NCBI GenBank assembly: GCA_947652115.1
Contig: OX393565.1
Location: 7,465,240 to 7,529,239 of the forward strand
DNA length: 64,000 nucleotides
Source of the DNA: Blastomussa wellsi
Taxonomy: Eukaryota; Cnidaria; Anthozoa; Scleractinia; Plerogyridae
Reading direction: 5' to 3'
Below the pieces are notes generated by a model, which was not told the origin of the DNA, searched no databases, and was given only the letters and a program-made list of their open reading frames with translations. Each line of letters opens with the position of its first letter. The stretch's first letter is position 1. Shown here in pieces: positions 12,331 to 24,600 of the stretch. The position numbers and the translations under genes are program-made.

Positions 12331-13638
12331 ATGAAATTAAAGACAACCTACAAGTCTTGGTGCTTCCTTGTGATTTTCCTCACCATTTCATGCCAAGAAG
12401 TCGCCAGCCAGACACAAGGTAGGTGACATAACATAATTAGTATTTGTTTGTATTATAGCACAATTCGGGGTTAACCTTATAATCATTACATGAAGGAAAA
12501 CCAGGTTCATAAATAGAATCGTCATACCAAATTTATAAATGCTGCGAAGTTTTATTAAGTTCAAATTTTCCCGTAAGGGGTGAAGTGATATTAAGTATAT
12601 GAAATAATTCATCTTTGAATTGCTGATGAAGATGAAAGTGAGAAATGAACTTCGCAGTGAATTTCCAATTTAAGCAACTGGAATAAAGAAGCCTGAAAAA
12701 TTCAAGTTTTCAATGGGATTCGAACCCTTGACCTCGGCAATACTGGTGCGATGCTCTACCCAGTTGAGTCTACGGCGTGTGTGTACACTGCGCGCGTCCA
12801 GCTGTGATACGCCAGAATGCCCGATGGAATGATTGTAAAAGTTATGTTTAGCTAGTATGGCAGTAACTGTTATTTTGCTATTGGTATTATATGCTATTTG
12901 GTGTCTTTCTAGAAAACAATTTTTTCTTTCACTATTTGATACAGTTTCTGTTGACGAAATAATAATCACCCGGCAATAATCATATCGTACAACTTTTTAA
13001 GATAGCGATGGTGCTACACGAGTTTTACCGTCATTTGTTATTTTGATCTTTTAAGTCTAAAACATGAAACGTTCTAATTCTGTTTATCCCAAGAAAAAAA
13101 TCAAAGATAGTTTACTAGAGGCGAATGCCATAGAAATAATTCACCTTCAGTTTCTTAGTTTATAACTGCATAATTTGAATCAATCCTAGCTACCTGGCTA
13201 AAGGTCAATTCCTCTCCTGTTTGTTTTGGCGCAAAAGATGACAACTACGGCACTTTCAATATGCCATTTACTGGCGACTTGGCCGCGGTACGACTGGTTA
13301 ATCTACACGGTTACGTAAGCTGTGACAGCCGGCATAAATCCTACTGGTCTTACTGGGGCTGTGGTTCGTATAATTCTCAACAGATAAATGTTGTCATAAC
13401 AAACGCCGCAAATGTGGTTCTGTTGCCACCAGCAGACCTCATTCTAAACGGTTCCAAGTGGGCCATTATTCCCGGATATAACGCAGTTTCCCCTGATCTT
13501 GTGATGTCGTTTTTCAGCCCCATCTCAGTGATATCGGGCCAACAGTTGCGTCTGTGGTACGGTGAGGATTTGATGAATCACGGTGAAGGCGACAACAAAG
13601 GAACAGCCTGCATCGACGTTTACGCCCTCTACATCTGA
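12331..13638 (+). CDS. Small secreted protein of unknown family, two exons
   Basis: Exon 1 (12331-12418) encodes a signal peptide (MKLKTTYKSWCFLVIFLTIS...) and ends CAAG|GTAGGT. Exon 2 (13238-13638) starts after GCAAAAG and runs DDNYGTFNMPFTGDL to VYALYI and a TGA stop. Phases match (GAT across the junction); product 162 residues. The mature part is one compact domain rich in aromatic and beta-type sequence (SYWSYWGCG, LLPPADLIL, SGQQLRLWYGEDL) with three cysteines, and is probably extracellular. I do not recognise the family; a carbohydrate-binding or matrix role is only a guess from its look. A tRNA-derived SINE sits in the intron. Confidence 0.72.
12690..12790 (-). mobile_element. tRNA-derived SINE head
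   Basis: On the minus strand: CAACTGGGTAGAGCATCG, then GGTTCGAATCCCATTG. The A- and B-box arrangement is that of a tRNA, but the cloverleaf is imperfect and the sequence runs on into a SINE body. It lies in the intron of the 12331-13638 gene. Confidence 0.6.
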
Positions 13639-14249
13639 ACATGTCAGGCGGATTTTTCGCTTTCTTTTCATTGTGCTTTGCTGTCTAGCAACTAAAGGTT
13701 TAAATGATTAATTGTATTTCGATGTTAGTCTTAGTTTTGGCAAAAGTTTTTAACTTTGAACTCGTGAGTTTGATAGTATATGGCAATCGTAAATTATTCT
13801 CGTCATCATCTGTCATACACATAGAATTCTGAATGTAATAATTAAATACTATCGTTTGTCTCATGATATGGTCATGCACTTATCCCCACTGGGGATACCC
13901 AAAACACTAGGGATTTGGGTACGGGGTACCCAAAACACGGGGATACCCAAATTACTGTGACAAATCGCAATATGTGCACACACAGGAAAACGTAGCCGCG
14001 ACATGTCGCCGGGACATCGCAACGACGCCCACTCGTGTGTCCTGATAATTTTAACCCAGTGCAACACGAATTTTGCGGCAATTTTGAACCTTCGACATGC
14101 CTCTTCAGCCGCCCTTGTTCCGTTTTTGTTTAGTATCACTCTTTTGGTGCTTTTCTTCCTTAGCAAACTATTATTTTTAGGTTTCCTTCATTTTAAGGGT
14201 ATTATCGTGACGTAGCTCCTTTAAAGAAGGTTGTTAAAAGAAAAAAGCA

Positions 14250-14427
14250 AATAGGCCATTTCCGAGTTCCCTTTTCACTCTGTTTCAAAACGACTTTAAG
14301 TGCGAAACTATTCAAATGGAAACAAGCTTGTTTTGTATGAGAATGAAGATGCAAGTGAAAAACATTTTCATATGAATGGATTCTCACTTTGACAATGAGA
14401 CAAAAGAGAACTCGGAAATGGCCTATT
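14250..14427. mobile_element. MITE with AATAGGCCATTTCCGAG termini
   Basis: The 27-bp end AATAGGCCATTTCCGAGTTC is mirrored at 14408-14427; the interior is about 120 bp of AT-rich sequence. Confidence 0.8.
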
Positions 14428-14485
14428 ACATGCTGCGCTAGCCGAACATCTTAAACAATGACAAGAAAATTACATGCCTCACCAT

Positions 14486-14697
14486 CTCTCTCCTCCGCAG
14501 AGGCCTCTTTAATTCATTTTTCGTTCTCTGTTAAACGGGGAGAGGCGAAAAGTAAGCTAGCGGAGCCTGGGGAGAAGGGAAACGAAAGCGCACAGGGAAC
14601 GTCTTCCCATCGTCCCACGCGCGCCCTCGCGCTCCCAAAGCGAGCTCCCCCCTCTAACATAATAGGATCTTATTAGGGAGCCTCTGCGGAAGAGAGA
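14486..14697. mobile_element. MITE-like element with CTCTCTCCTCCGCAGAGG ends
   Basis: CTCTCTCCTCCGCAGAGGCCTC at the left matches CCTCTGCGGAAGAGAGAG at the right. The interior is GC-rich for this window. Confidence 0.6.
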
Positions 14698-15133
14698 GCC
14701 TCACCATTGTACAGAACATTTCCCCAGTCATGATAATCGTATCCAATAAGTTGCAGATCGGATCTCGTGAGGGAAATGACAAAAATATTACTTGCCTTTC
14801 TGGCCAAAACATTTCCAAAGCAAATACAAACAGAATGCATTGAGTTTCTTTTTAAATCTTTGTTTATTTCATAACTAAATGATTAAAAATGACTGTGAAA
14901 TGTCAGGTCCCATTTTATAGCATTGTGCAATACAAATAGATCAACTCTTGAGCAAACAGTGGAGAAGGGGCAGGGATGGATGTGCATCTTCACACTGATA
15001 TGACTGGCCAGGTCAGATGTTTCTTTCTTTCACCTATCATTTGCAGAGTTATTCGGAAGCTAGTGCGGTAAGAAGCCAGAGTTTTTCAATGGCCTTTTAT
15101 TACGTCAGCAATCGTAGAGCCTGATATTTAGCA

Positions 15134-15139
15134 TTTATT
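15134..15139 (-). terminator. Candidate polyadenylation signal of gene B
   Basis: AATAAA on the minus strand about 340 nt past the gene B stop, a spacing like that of gene A. Use is unproven. Confidence 0.3.
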
Positions 15140-15476
15140 TATGTGCATGGATTCAGTCAAATTTCACATGATCACGTCGGTTGATATTGCAACAAGCCAC
15201 CGCATGTGACCTGAGCATTGAAGCTGGCAGCATTACAATTTGGTCTTAACAGAAAACGTGATTATCCTAAACAGAAACAGCGATACTATGGAACACAGCT
15301 TGCTTGTAAAGTACCTAACTCAGCCACGCTACGTTTTCACAACTCGTACTCAAAGTTTGGCTCCAGTATACCGTTTCCTAAAGACCTGATACCTTTGTCA
15401 AGCAAGGAATAATTTCTGCATGTGGAGACGTATATGAAATATGGGTTCTTGACTTTTAATTTAACCTCACTGGAAT

Positions 15477-15654
15477 TTAAAAATCCGGAGGCCTTAAGAC
15501 GGAAACAGCTGATCGTAAAGCATGTATACCAATGGAAATTTGCTTTTTAACACTTTCCCAGTCTTTTCTGTCGTCACTGTCCCTCGCGATATGAATTGAG
15601 TCCGTGATGCCTGGGAACTGACCGTCAAAATAACTTGACGCAAGAACCACGTGC
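15477..15654 (-). CDS. Gene B last exon
   Basis: Encodes HVVLASSYFDGQFPGITDS and ends at TAA (15477-15479). It aligns with the gene A last exon ([19 protein letters not shown]), but the SAHNAYAG loop is missing. In GCPII that loop carries Lys699 and Tyr700, which bind the substrate glutamate. The KDWESVKKQISI helix is conserved. Confidence 0.82.
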
Positions 15655-18600
15655 CTGATACAAAAACAACCACAAAAAATACTTTTTAAAAAGATTCTCG
15701 TTCATATATTAAATGGCCCTTATTCTCGTGGTGGCCATATTGGCCATAGACAACAGATTTCGTACCACGAGCCTCGAGTTGAAATGTTTGGGAACGAGTT
15801 CCCATGTGGAAAAACGAACGTTTGCAATCCCTCGGGACTCAACATGGCCGCCGTGAGATTAAGGCCCATGACTGACAGAGAAACAAGATGGGCACAATTG
15901 CAGAACCTGTAGGCATAATTTCATATTTCAAAAATACCTTGAGTTGTAAATAGGACATAACTCAGAGGCCAATAGAAGAGAATGGCCGCTTTTTTCCTGA
16001 CCCTTTTAAGTTTTGTGCTGTTTCCACGTCCAATGGTATTGCCGCTTGAAAGAGGTGCCACTTGACTCCTTTTAGGAGCTAACTTTTTTTATGTATTATG
16101 GATATATCGTGATTGAATATAATAAGTAACTATTCAGCTCTCTTTAAAATGTCAGAACATTTTAAATATCGATACACTGGATGTAGAGACCTGATGAAAA
16201 TTTATACCAAATGATATGGAATCCTGGCAGCTGGTGACAGTACGTTACTAAAGTAATTTCTAACAGGTGCGAAACTAGCATGGAAAAGAAGACTTTATAA
16301 AAGAGAAAGAATTGTCCACCTACCTTAAGAAGGGTCTTGAAGATAGACCGTCCTTGTTAATAAAAGCCCTATCCAGCTGCAGTAAACGATCGTTCATTAT
16401 TCGCACTTTTAATACGCTAAAAGCAAAATAAGAATTACATTCTAAGCAATTTCTGCTGGTGGAGGGCATTAGATTGCTCGCCAGTCCAGTTCCTGAACTT
16501 CCCCTTCCCTGATGTCCCTGCATGATATTAGGGTTATCCTCTCCCCACAGCTATCTTTCACCTCGCGTTTACATGAAAAAGTTCTCCTTCCTGACCGAGG
16601 CAAAGTTGCCACGGGTAGGCGAACCAAAGTGTTTCCAGGGTCACCTAACTGTCAAAGCGAGCGACAATTCACTCGGAGTCACTATGTTCCCCAAGCCAAC
16701 TTTGTGTTTTCTCGTGGAAACGGTTCGCTGCTATTTATAAAAATAATGTATGAAACGTTCTCGCGCCCGTGTTGGCACAGTCTAGAGGGTAACCCTTCTA
16801 CCATGTACAGCTTTTCTTGGTACAAAAAGGCCCTAAGTTGGTAAAATCATCCATTAGCTTCCGTTTCATCAGGATAGAGCTCTGGTATAGAGCTCAGTTT
16901 ACAGAAAATCAGCAAAGACAATCAGCATATCGATCCTGATTCGTTAGCAATAAACCACTATTTGTTAATTTATTTTGGTAAATATGCACACACAATCATT
17001 AGGCAAGGACCGTAACAAAAGTATTTATGAAACATATTTAATAGGCTAAAAAATTTAAAAAAGGTAAAACGTTATCGGCATTAATCCATCTTCAGAAGAT
17101 AGCTTAATGCCGAAAACGTTCGGTCTTTTTACCTTTTTTTAAACATTTTTTAGCCTTGTAAATATGTTTCATTTTTGAAAGTCTGAGCAAATATTATGGA
17201 CAAAACTATTTATATCTATAAAGAAAAACAAACATTTTGTCTAATGTTTCCGAGGCCTTACTAACACGTTATTGTACCGTCTAATGTGAAATTCATACCG
17301 AAAAAAAAAATTATACTTCTTGGTTCCATCTTCTCGCTACAACTAAATGAAAAAAACAATGTTTTCTTCGATAACAGTTAAAGAAAGTTGTAAATTTTTA
17401 ATTTAATGCAACCAATTTTATTAGTATTAATAGATTACTCAATTAATATATCCACTAGCATTGCGCATTCTCACTAGTTTACTAGTTTGAGCACTCTGGC
17501 ATGGCTTAGATGACAGCACAAGTGTGGAATCATTTGGGGTGGCTATACAGCTTAACCTCCATCCTAGCATCAGCACTGCATTGATGAGGCTCAGTAGGCC
17601 GAAACAATACTGTCTGCTGTGCAGTTTTGTTTTAAATATTTAACAATTATTCCATGAGCCCGCGTTGGATATGAGGTGATAAACAATGTTGGTTAACGGG
17701 AAGATCTGAAATATTGCGAAGCTAAACATTGCATTACTTGCACAAAACAAATCGAGCTTAATGTTTACAGCTGTCTAATCTCACGGTTGATCAAGACTGA
17801 TTCCAAATTAACCGTGTTGAAACGAAGATGATTAGCTCAGAACTGATTGAATTGCTGTAAGGATGAAAAGGGAGAGAGCTAGAGACAGATTGATCTTCGA
17901 AGATAATTTCACTGTTTGCAAAATTTTATACCGTCGCAAAGAAATTGCCGCTTCGTCTGCCACATTCATTGTGCTCCTTTGAAAGCTTGGCTCCGCTGGA
18001 ACTGACAAGCCTAGTCCAGAAATAAGGAAACCAACTGAATTGCTAGCCTTATTTATGCTGATACTCTGTTTTCACTTTCTGGGCAAAATTGTGTTGATCA
18101 GTTTCGGATCTTCCCGTAAACGCAGTGTTAATATTCACTCGTTTTGTTGTATCTTTTTAAAGTGCACGTAACCCCACATTTTTTCGTTATAATAAATCTT
18201 TGCACCAGTTCGAAACGCATTGCACCTTTCGTTTCTCCTTTCTACTAAATGCGGACTATTTACAGCATTAAAAAGTTACGAAAACTGTACGTTATTTGGT
18301 TCTCGACCGAGTCAGAAGGGGCTATGGGTCTATTCCTGATTTGACGTCACAAACTGATTTGCATGCATGTTTTCAAAGACTTGATGCGATGCAAATCAAT
18401 TTGTGACGTCAAGCCAGGAATAGACCCACGCCCCTTCTGACTCGGTCGTGCAACAACTGATGCTCGGTTTTTCGTAACTTTTAAATGCTATAAAAAGTCA
18501 CCATTTGGTAAAAAGGAGAAACGAAAGGTGTAACGCGTTTCGTACTGGTGCAAAGGTTTATTGTAGCGAAAAAAATATTTTGGGGTTAGGTGCACTTTAA

Positions 18601-21600
18601 CATTTTCCCCTAAATGTTTCGTATCGAGCTCAATGGTTCTTGGTAGAGTTTACCTGTTTGCTTTAAAGGAAAATGCTTTTATTTAACGACTAAGTCGTCT
18701 TTTGTAAGTATTTCGTCTCCTGGCGAGCAAAATTGTAAGCACATAAACCGTCCATTCTCCATATAAGGTAAAACCTCGGTTATTCGCTATTAATCGAGGT
18801 TTTGTGAGCCAATCGGAAAGCTGGAAATGCAATAACCGAGGTTGAGAATTTACTAAATAGACGTAGTCTGTTAACAAGATTGCAATAAAAAGAAGAGAAG
18901 TGGAACTTTGTTTCAGCATTTTGTTACTTGAAGATTAGTCATGTTCTTCTAGCTACTAAATACGTGGGACATTATACACTTTCCACTTACTCTTTCTTGT
19001 CGAGGGCGTGTAAACATTTCTTGAAAATTTTTGCAGCAGCCAGAAAATCCTCAGTGGCGTTTGAAAAAAAGTCTGTGTCCCAAGAATAAATTAAAAACAA
19101 ACAAACAAATCAACGAGCCAGCAAAGAAACAAAAAGCAACTTTCAGTATCACTTACATCCTTTAGGGAGTAGAGAAAGATAAAGAACTTCCGACAAAACG
19201 TATGTTGTTTTTTTTTTTATCTGAAATCTCTTCAAATAGCATACCTAGTGTAACATTGCTTTCTTTCAAAGTGCTACTGTAGTTTGCCGATAGATCCGTT
19301 GCAAACCTGCACAAGGCCTCCGCATAACGAACCACGTCAAACGGTATAAAAAGTGAGCCTGCGATGTCAAAGGTCAATCGCAGCCAAACTTGAGCAAGCG
19401 TCCTATAGTACTTGAAGGTGTCAGGAGCATCGTAGAGTGTGTGATGTATTGGATAATAACCAGAATTAGCCTATTAAGTGGAAAAAGTTCAGGGTATAAA
19501 CAGTAGTGCTATTATGATTGTTATTAATGAACAAGGTAAGTTCAATCTATTGAAAGTCCCATGCACATTTAAAAAAGAGATATTTAGCCGGACTCATTTA
19601 TATTTTGCCAGTATTATTATGCTTTATTCAGTTAGTTAATTAACATCCGTAACATTAATGCTGTCCCAAAACTTTCTGACAAGCCAGTGGAGAAATGAGC
19701 ATAGGAGAGAAGCCAATTTCGCCCCAAAGCCCAAGCCCAAATTTCAAAAGAAGCAAAACGCAGGCGAAAACAGCATGAATGTGCGAAAGGTTTGGAAAGA
19801 GTTGCGTCTCATTGAGGGTTGGGAGGAGATAGTTCGCAGCTCTCTAGAACCTCTAATTTCATTGGTTCTTAATAGCACGCAGCTCTATTGTTTTAGGGCT
19901 AGTGTCCATTGTTACTGTTGTTTGTTTATCGTTTTTTCAGCCAATACTGTGGGACCTTGTAAAGAGCTGCGTGCCGCCCCTTGGGAGAAAGAATTTCTCG
20001 ATGATTGACCATTATAAAGATAAATTTGCTCTTTCAGACGACATTTTCTTCGATATATTTTTGCAGACGTGGTTTGGCTCACTGACCTAACCAAACGCAC
20101 TGCTTATTCCTCAGACAACAAATTAGTAGCTTGTACAGTTCGTTTTGTTTTAGACACCTTGCATATGAATGAATCATATGCATATTATGACCTTTCTGAC
20201 AGGCATTCAATTTCTTGGAAGCAATGCAATGGAATGTCAGTGGAAGTATTGCAACTTTTTTTCCATGGCCACTCGCAGTTCTGGTACTACTTCTGAACGA
20301 ACGCGCGGTGCTGGAAGCTAGGTGGACAATACCTTTAAAACGAAGAAGTAAACCTCGTAGTTTGGTTTGCAGTAGACAAAATTTGCGAAGAGTCCTGAAT
20401 ACCTTCCAGACGTTTGTACGGGATTTAAACCCATAGCTTCCGCGATACTGATGCTCTACAAACTGAGCTATGATGCCACACATTAGAAGGTGGAACAATT
20501 ATAAGATCATATGCTTCCTGAAAAGTTTCACGGTCACATATTGCATGGCCGAATCTACAGTAATTTCTTTATAACATACCATATCAGATTGATAATTGAG
20601 GTCCACACAAGGTACACCAATTTTGTACTCAAAAGTTAGGCAACCACTCCCTCCATCACTAGACAACTGGCTGAAAGACGAGAAATAATGTTTTGGAATC
20701 ACATGCATAAAGGTTACATTTTCAGCTAAAACAGGACACACCAGGATATTCGTCTATTAAATAGCCATGATAAACAACACCGTATACGATATCTTTATAC
20801 GATAAGGCAATACTCGCACAGATTGTGACAGTCGGAAACTCTGGTTGGGTTATTCGACCTATGTCTAAAAATATCAACATCAAATTACCGTTCTGAAAAA
20901 TTACTGGGGGAATTTGATCGAAGCTAACGTTGTTGTGCTTTCTTGTATATTACTATATTTATTTAATGTAAATCCGTTATTTAACGTACCCGGCCTGTTT
21001 TCCTAATTCATCACCATTTGTTCTCTTCCACTCATCATACAGAGTTGTTGATTTGTTATGCGGTGTGTACACCTAAGAAACAAAACAAAAAAATAAGTAT
21101 AGGTAGACCCTTGATACACGGAACACTGTATGGAAGTGAAACAACTTATGTAGGCTAATTTATACCAATCATACTATATATCTAATGTAATAGTTATTGC
21201 CATCAAGTTCAGTGATACGCGGTCCGTTAAGCGAGCAGTTGGCAATAGCCTTCCGTCAATCAAAATTTATAATGATTATATTAAGGCCCTCCCATATGAG
21301 GTCGATATAATTTTTGATTGATGGAAGCCTATCGCCAACTGCTCGCAGGATATGTATTTCAAATTTAAGGGTCGCGTATCAGTGAATGTAATGGTATTAG
21401 ATAACTGTGTTTTGGTGTTGCAAATGTAACTGGTTTTGGAATGTCTTTAGTCGAGTCTTCTTTACTGGAGAAGTGGTTCGTAATGCATCTGCCGACCAAC
21501 ATTCGGACTGGCATAAAACTAATTGAAGTGGATAGGTACAATTTTTGAAAATGATATTATAAAGTCACTCGGCTCACCTTTTTCGCAGCTTCAAGAACTG

Positions 21601-24600
21601 TTTCTACCAGCAAAGGGCTTGATGTCATGACAACTTTTCCTGTATGAGAAAAACGTATATTGGGAAACTGTTTTCCAGTTACTGAGTGAGTTAAATGTGT
21701 TACTTTAAGACATGTCAGTTTCCAAAGAGGCATTCAGCTAACCGTTTCTAAATTAAATTATTAATTGAGCTTACTAAAAAAGAGAAAAAAAAAATGAAGA
21801 ATAAAATCATAAAAAGAATAATTCTAGAACCCAGCAAAGTTTCTTGCCGTCAGATTTGGGAAACAAGACCTCATACGGATAAGACTTTTCTACAGGTTTA
21901 TTCCAATGCTGAGTCCTTCAAAAGTTTCAAATCGCGGCCGTATTTGACAAGTCACGTGAAAATTTCAATCAATTCCTAACAGATACTAAAACGTTGACAT
22001 GCCTAATGTTTCGCACGGTTTTTGTGAAATTCCCATTACCTTAAAGTGTATATGACATGAAAAATATTTTCTGCTTGTTTGAAAGGCCTCTCTAAATACA
22101 GAAGAATGGTGTTTTTCTTCTTGAACTATCTTTTTTTCGTTTTAGAGATATTGACATTTTTCTATTATGCAAATTATATTAGCGATGACGTCATATGGTT
22201 TGCAACTGAAAATGATAAAATACTGAATAAACAATATCTCTGGAAATATTGAATCAGTGTTCTTGAAACTTGGCACCATAAACAAAATGACACCCTTAGA
22301 ATTGTTGCCATAGCAACTCTTTCAGCAACAGTCTCTCTCTGTCAAAAAACCAAATATCCCATTTGCAACCTCTAAAGTGAGACAAAGCGCCTTACTTGAA
22401 ACAGACAAAAATCCCATATTGTCTTAATTCCCATCATTTGATTGGCTGCGGAAGATAGTTCTTGGTATAAGACAAAAACTGGGTTTTTCAGTTTTTATTA
22501 AGACAGCACCAGCGGCACCAACGGTAAAACTGTTGTCTTGGCAACAGTATTAAGGGTGTCATGTTTCCTTTTTGATGCACATTCCTGGTGCCAAGTTTCA
22601 AGAACACTGCTTCAATAGTTTAGAGATATTGTTGATTCAGTATTACATAATTTTCAGTTGCGAACCATATGAAGTCATTACTGATCTAATTTTCATAATA
22701 GGAAAATGCCAGTATCTCTAAAACGAAAAACAGATATTTCAAAAAGAAAACGCCACTCTTCTTAAGGCCTTTCAGATAAGCATAAAATATTTTTGCATGC
22801 CATATACCATATTTTCAAACTTTCTGTGGTAGGGGTTTCCTTTTTTAGCGTAAACGGCAATCGTATACATCAGAAAACACAAGCCGGGACTGAACTCCCG
22901 TGAGGAATGCACTGAACTTAACGATCTTCTATTTTAATTAACTGTTTTTAACACATATTTTAGAACATTTTATCACGCCATAGTTTCCATGCGTCCTACT
23001 GGCTAGTTTTACACTATGCTAATTTACAGTGGCACCTCCAACGTTTAAAACCATAGCGCAAATATTTTATCGTCCTCCCTGAAGATGCCGTAGATCGGCG
23101 AAAGCTCGGAGTCAATAAAGAACTAAAGAACCAAAGTAGCACTCAAAGGCTTCACTTGAACTATATCCCACATCATTACGACATGCTACTAAAGGACACA
23201 TTCAAACGTTTACTTCAAATATATTATCAAGAGAAATCTTACAAACAACACCAAACATCGAAAACAAATATATTTCAAAGTTCCACTGAAATCCACTGAA
23301 TCGCTTAAAAGATGTAAGATTTTTCCTATAGCTTGCGAGCTTTGAAATTCATATTCTCAGTCTCTGATAAGAAATTGTTGTACCAAGATTATTTACACCT
23401 TATTGCAAACTTTTGACTTACTGCTTCAAATATCTTATCAAAAGAAATCTTTTCTAACAGCACCAAACATCGAAAACAAATTTCGAAGTTCCACTAAATT
23501 TCCACTGAAACGCTCAAAGACGATTGTACAAAATGGCTGCACGTTAGATTTTGCCTACAGTTTGTGATCTTTAAAATTCATTTTCTCGGGCTCTGATAAG
23601 AAATTGTCGTCGGTGTTATCACAAATAATTACTTACATCTTTACCTTTTGTTAAGGGTAAAAAATAACGCAATGTGATTTAAATTATTCTGGTACTCGAT
23701 TTTTGTCCAACTTAAATAAATATTACTCAACTTCCTGATGGATTCCGTCTTAATTCATAGTGAGAAAATTTTAGCAGTAATATATGAGCGTCACGAAATA
23801 GAGGAAGTGTATGCTCGTCGCGATGAGACATAAAAAAAATACATAAAACGAAGGACTCTTGACTGCAGCTGCACGCCTGACTCCGTGCTGACAGACTATG
23901 TGTTATCTATGAGAGCTCGATATATATATTTATGAGGGTATGTTTTGGCACTGAGTGTCGTAATTTTGCGACTAATCCTACGATTCTGTGATCAATATGG
24001 TATTACCATGACAGATTTTTTTTTCAATTAAAATCCCAAAATATCTGACATACTGTTTATGTTACAAAGTGCTGTTCTTTCTTTACCCTGATTTCTCTAC
24101 CCTGATTTACGTTCTAACACGCTGTTAACAAATCCCATTTTCCATTCTATGTTTGACTCAAATCCCATTCCCATTTTTATTTCTAAATTTCCAGTCACAG
24201 TCACCCAAATCCAATTTTACATAACTCATTTAAGTTAGTCTCCTTCGCAGCTGTTATTAGGGTCGTCATACAAGGGCTTCAGGTCAATATTGTCAAGTTT
24301 TCATGCATGGGATGGGAGTTTACAGTTACTTGTGAAAATCATGAATCCTGGCTAGTCTGAGGCCGCCTAATCAGAGTTCATGATAACCCTCTTGATCATC
24401 ATTGATGCTGGAAGCCCAGATCATGGAATAGTACAACTTATTTTTTTAATTGGGCGGCACCTCGCATAGGTCCCATGGTCTCGTTCGTGCTTGTCCATTT
24501 GGGTGTTTTTCCTTTCTTTTGTTTATTTTTCTTTAGTATAGATTATTTATGTACCACAATTGAAGCCCAATAAAGCTTAAAAAATACTTATTTGCATAAA

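Noticed and set aside
12670..12969. 99-codon minus-strand frame
   Set aside because: It is a translation of a tRNA-derived SINE (B box GGTTCGAATCCC).
20079..20498. 139-codon minus-strand frame
   Set aside because: It runs through a tRNA-derived SINE head and intron sequence of gene B; the peptide has no family motif.
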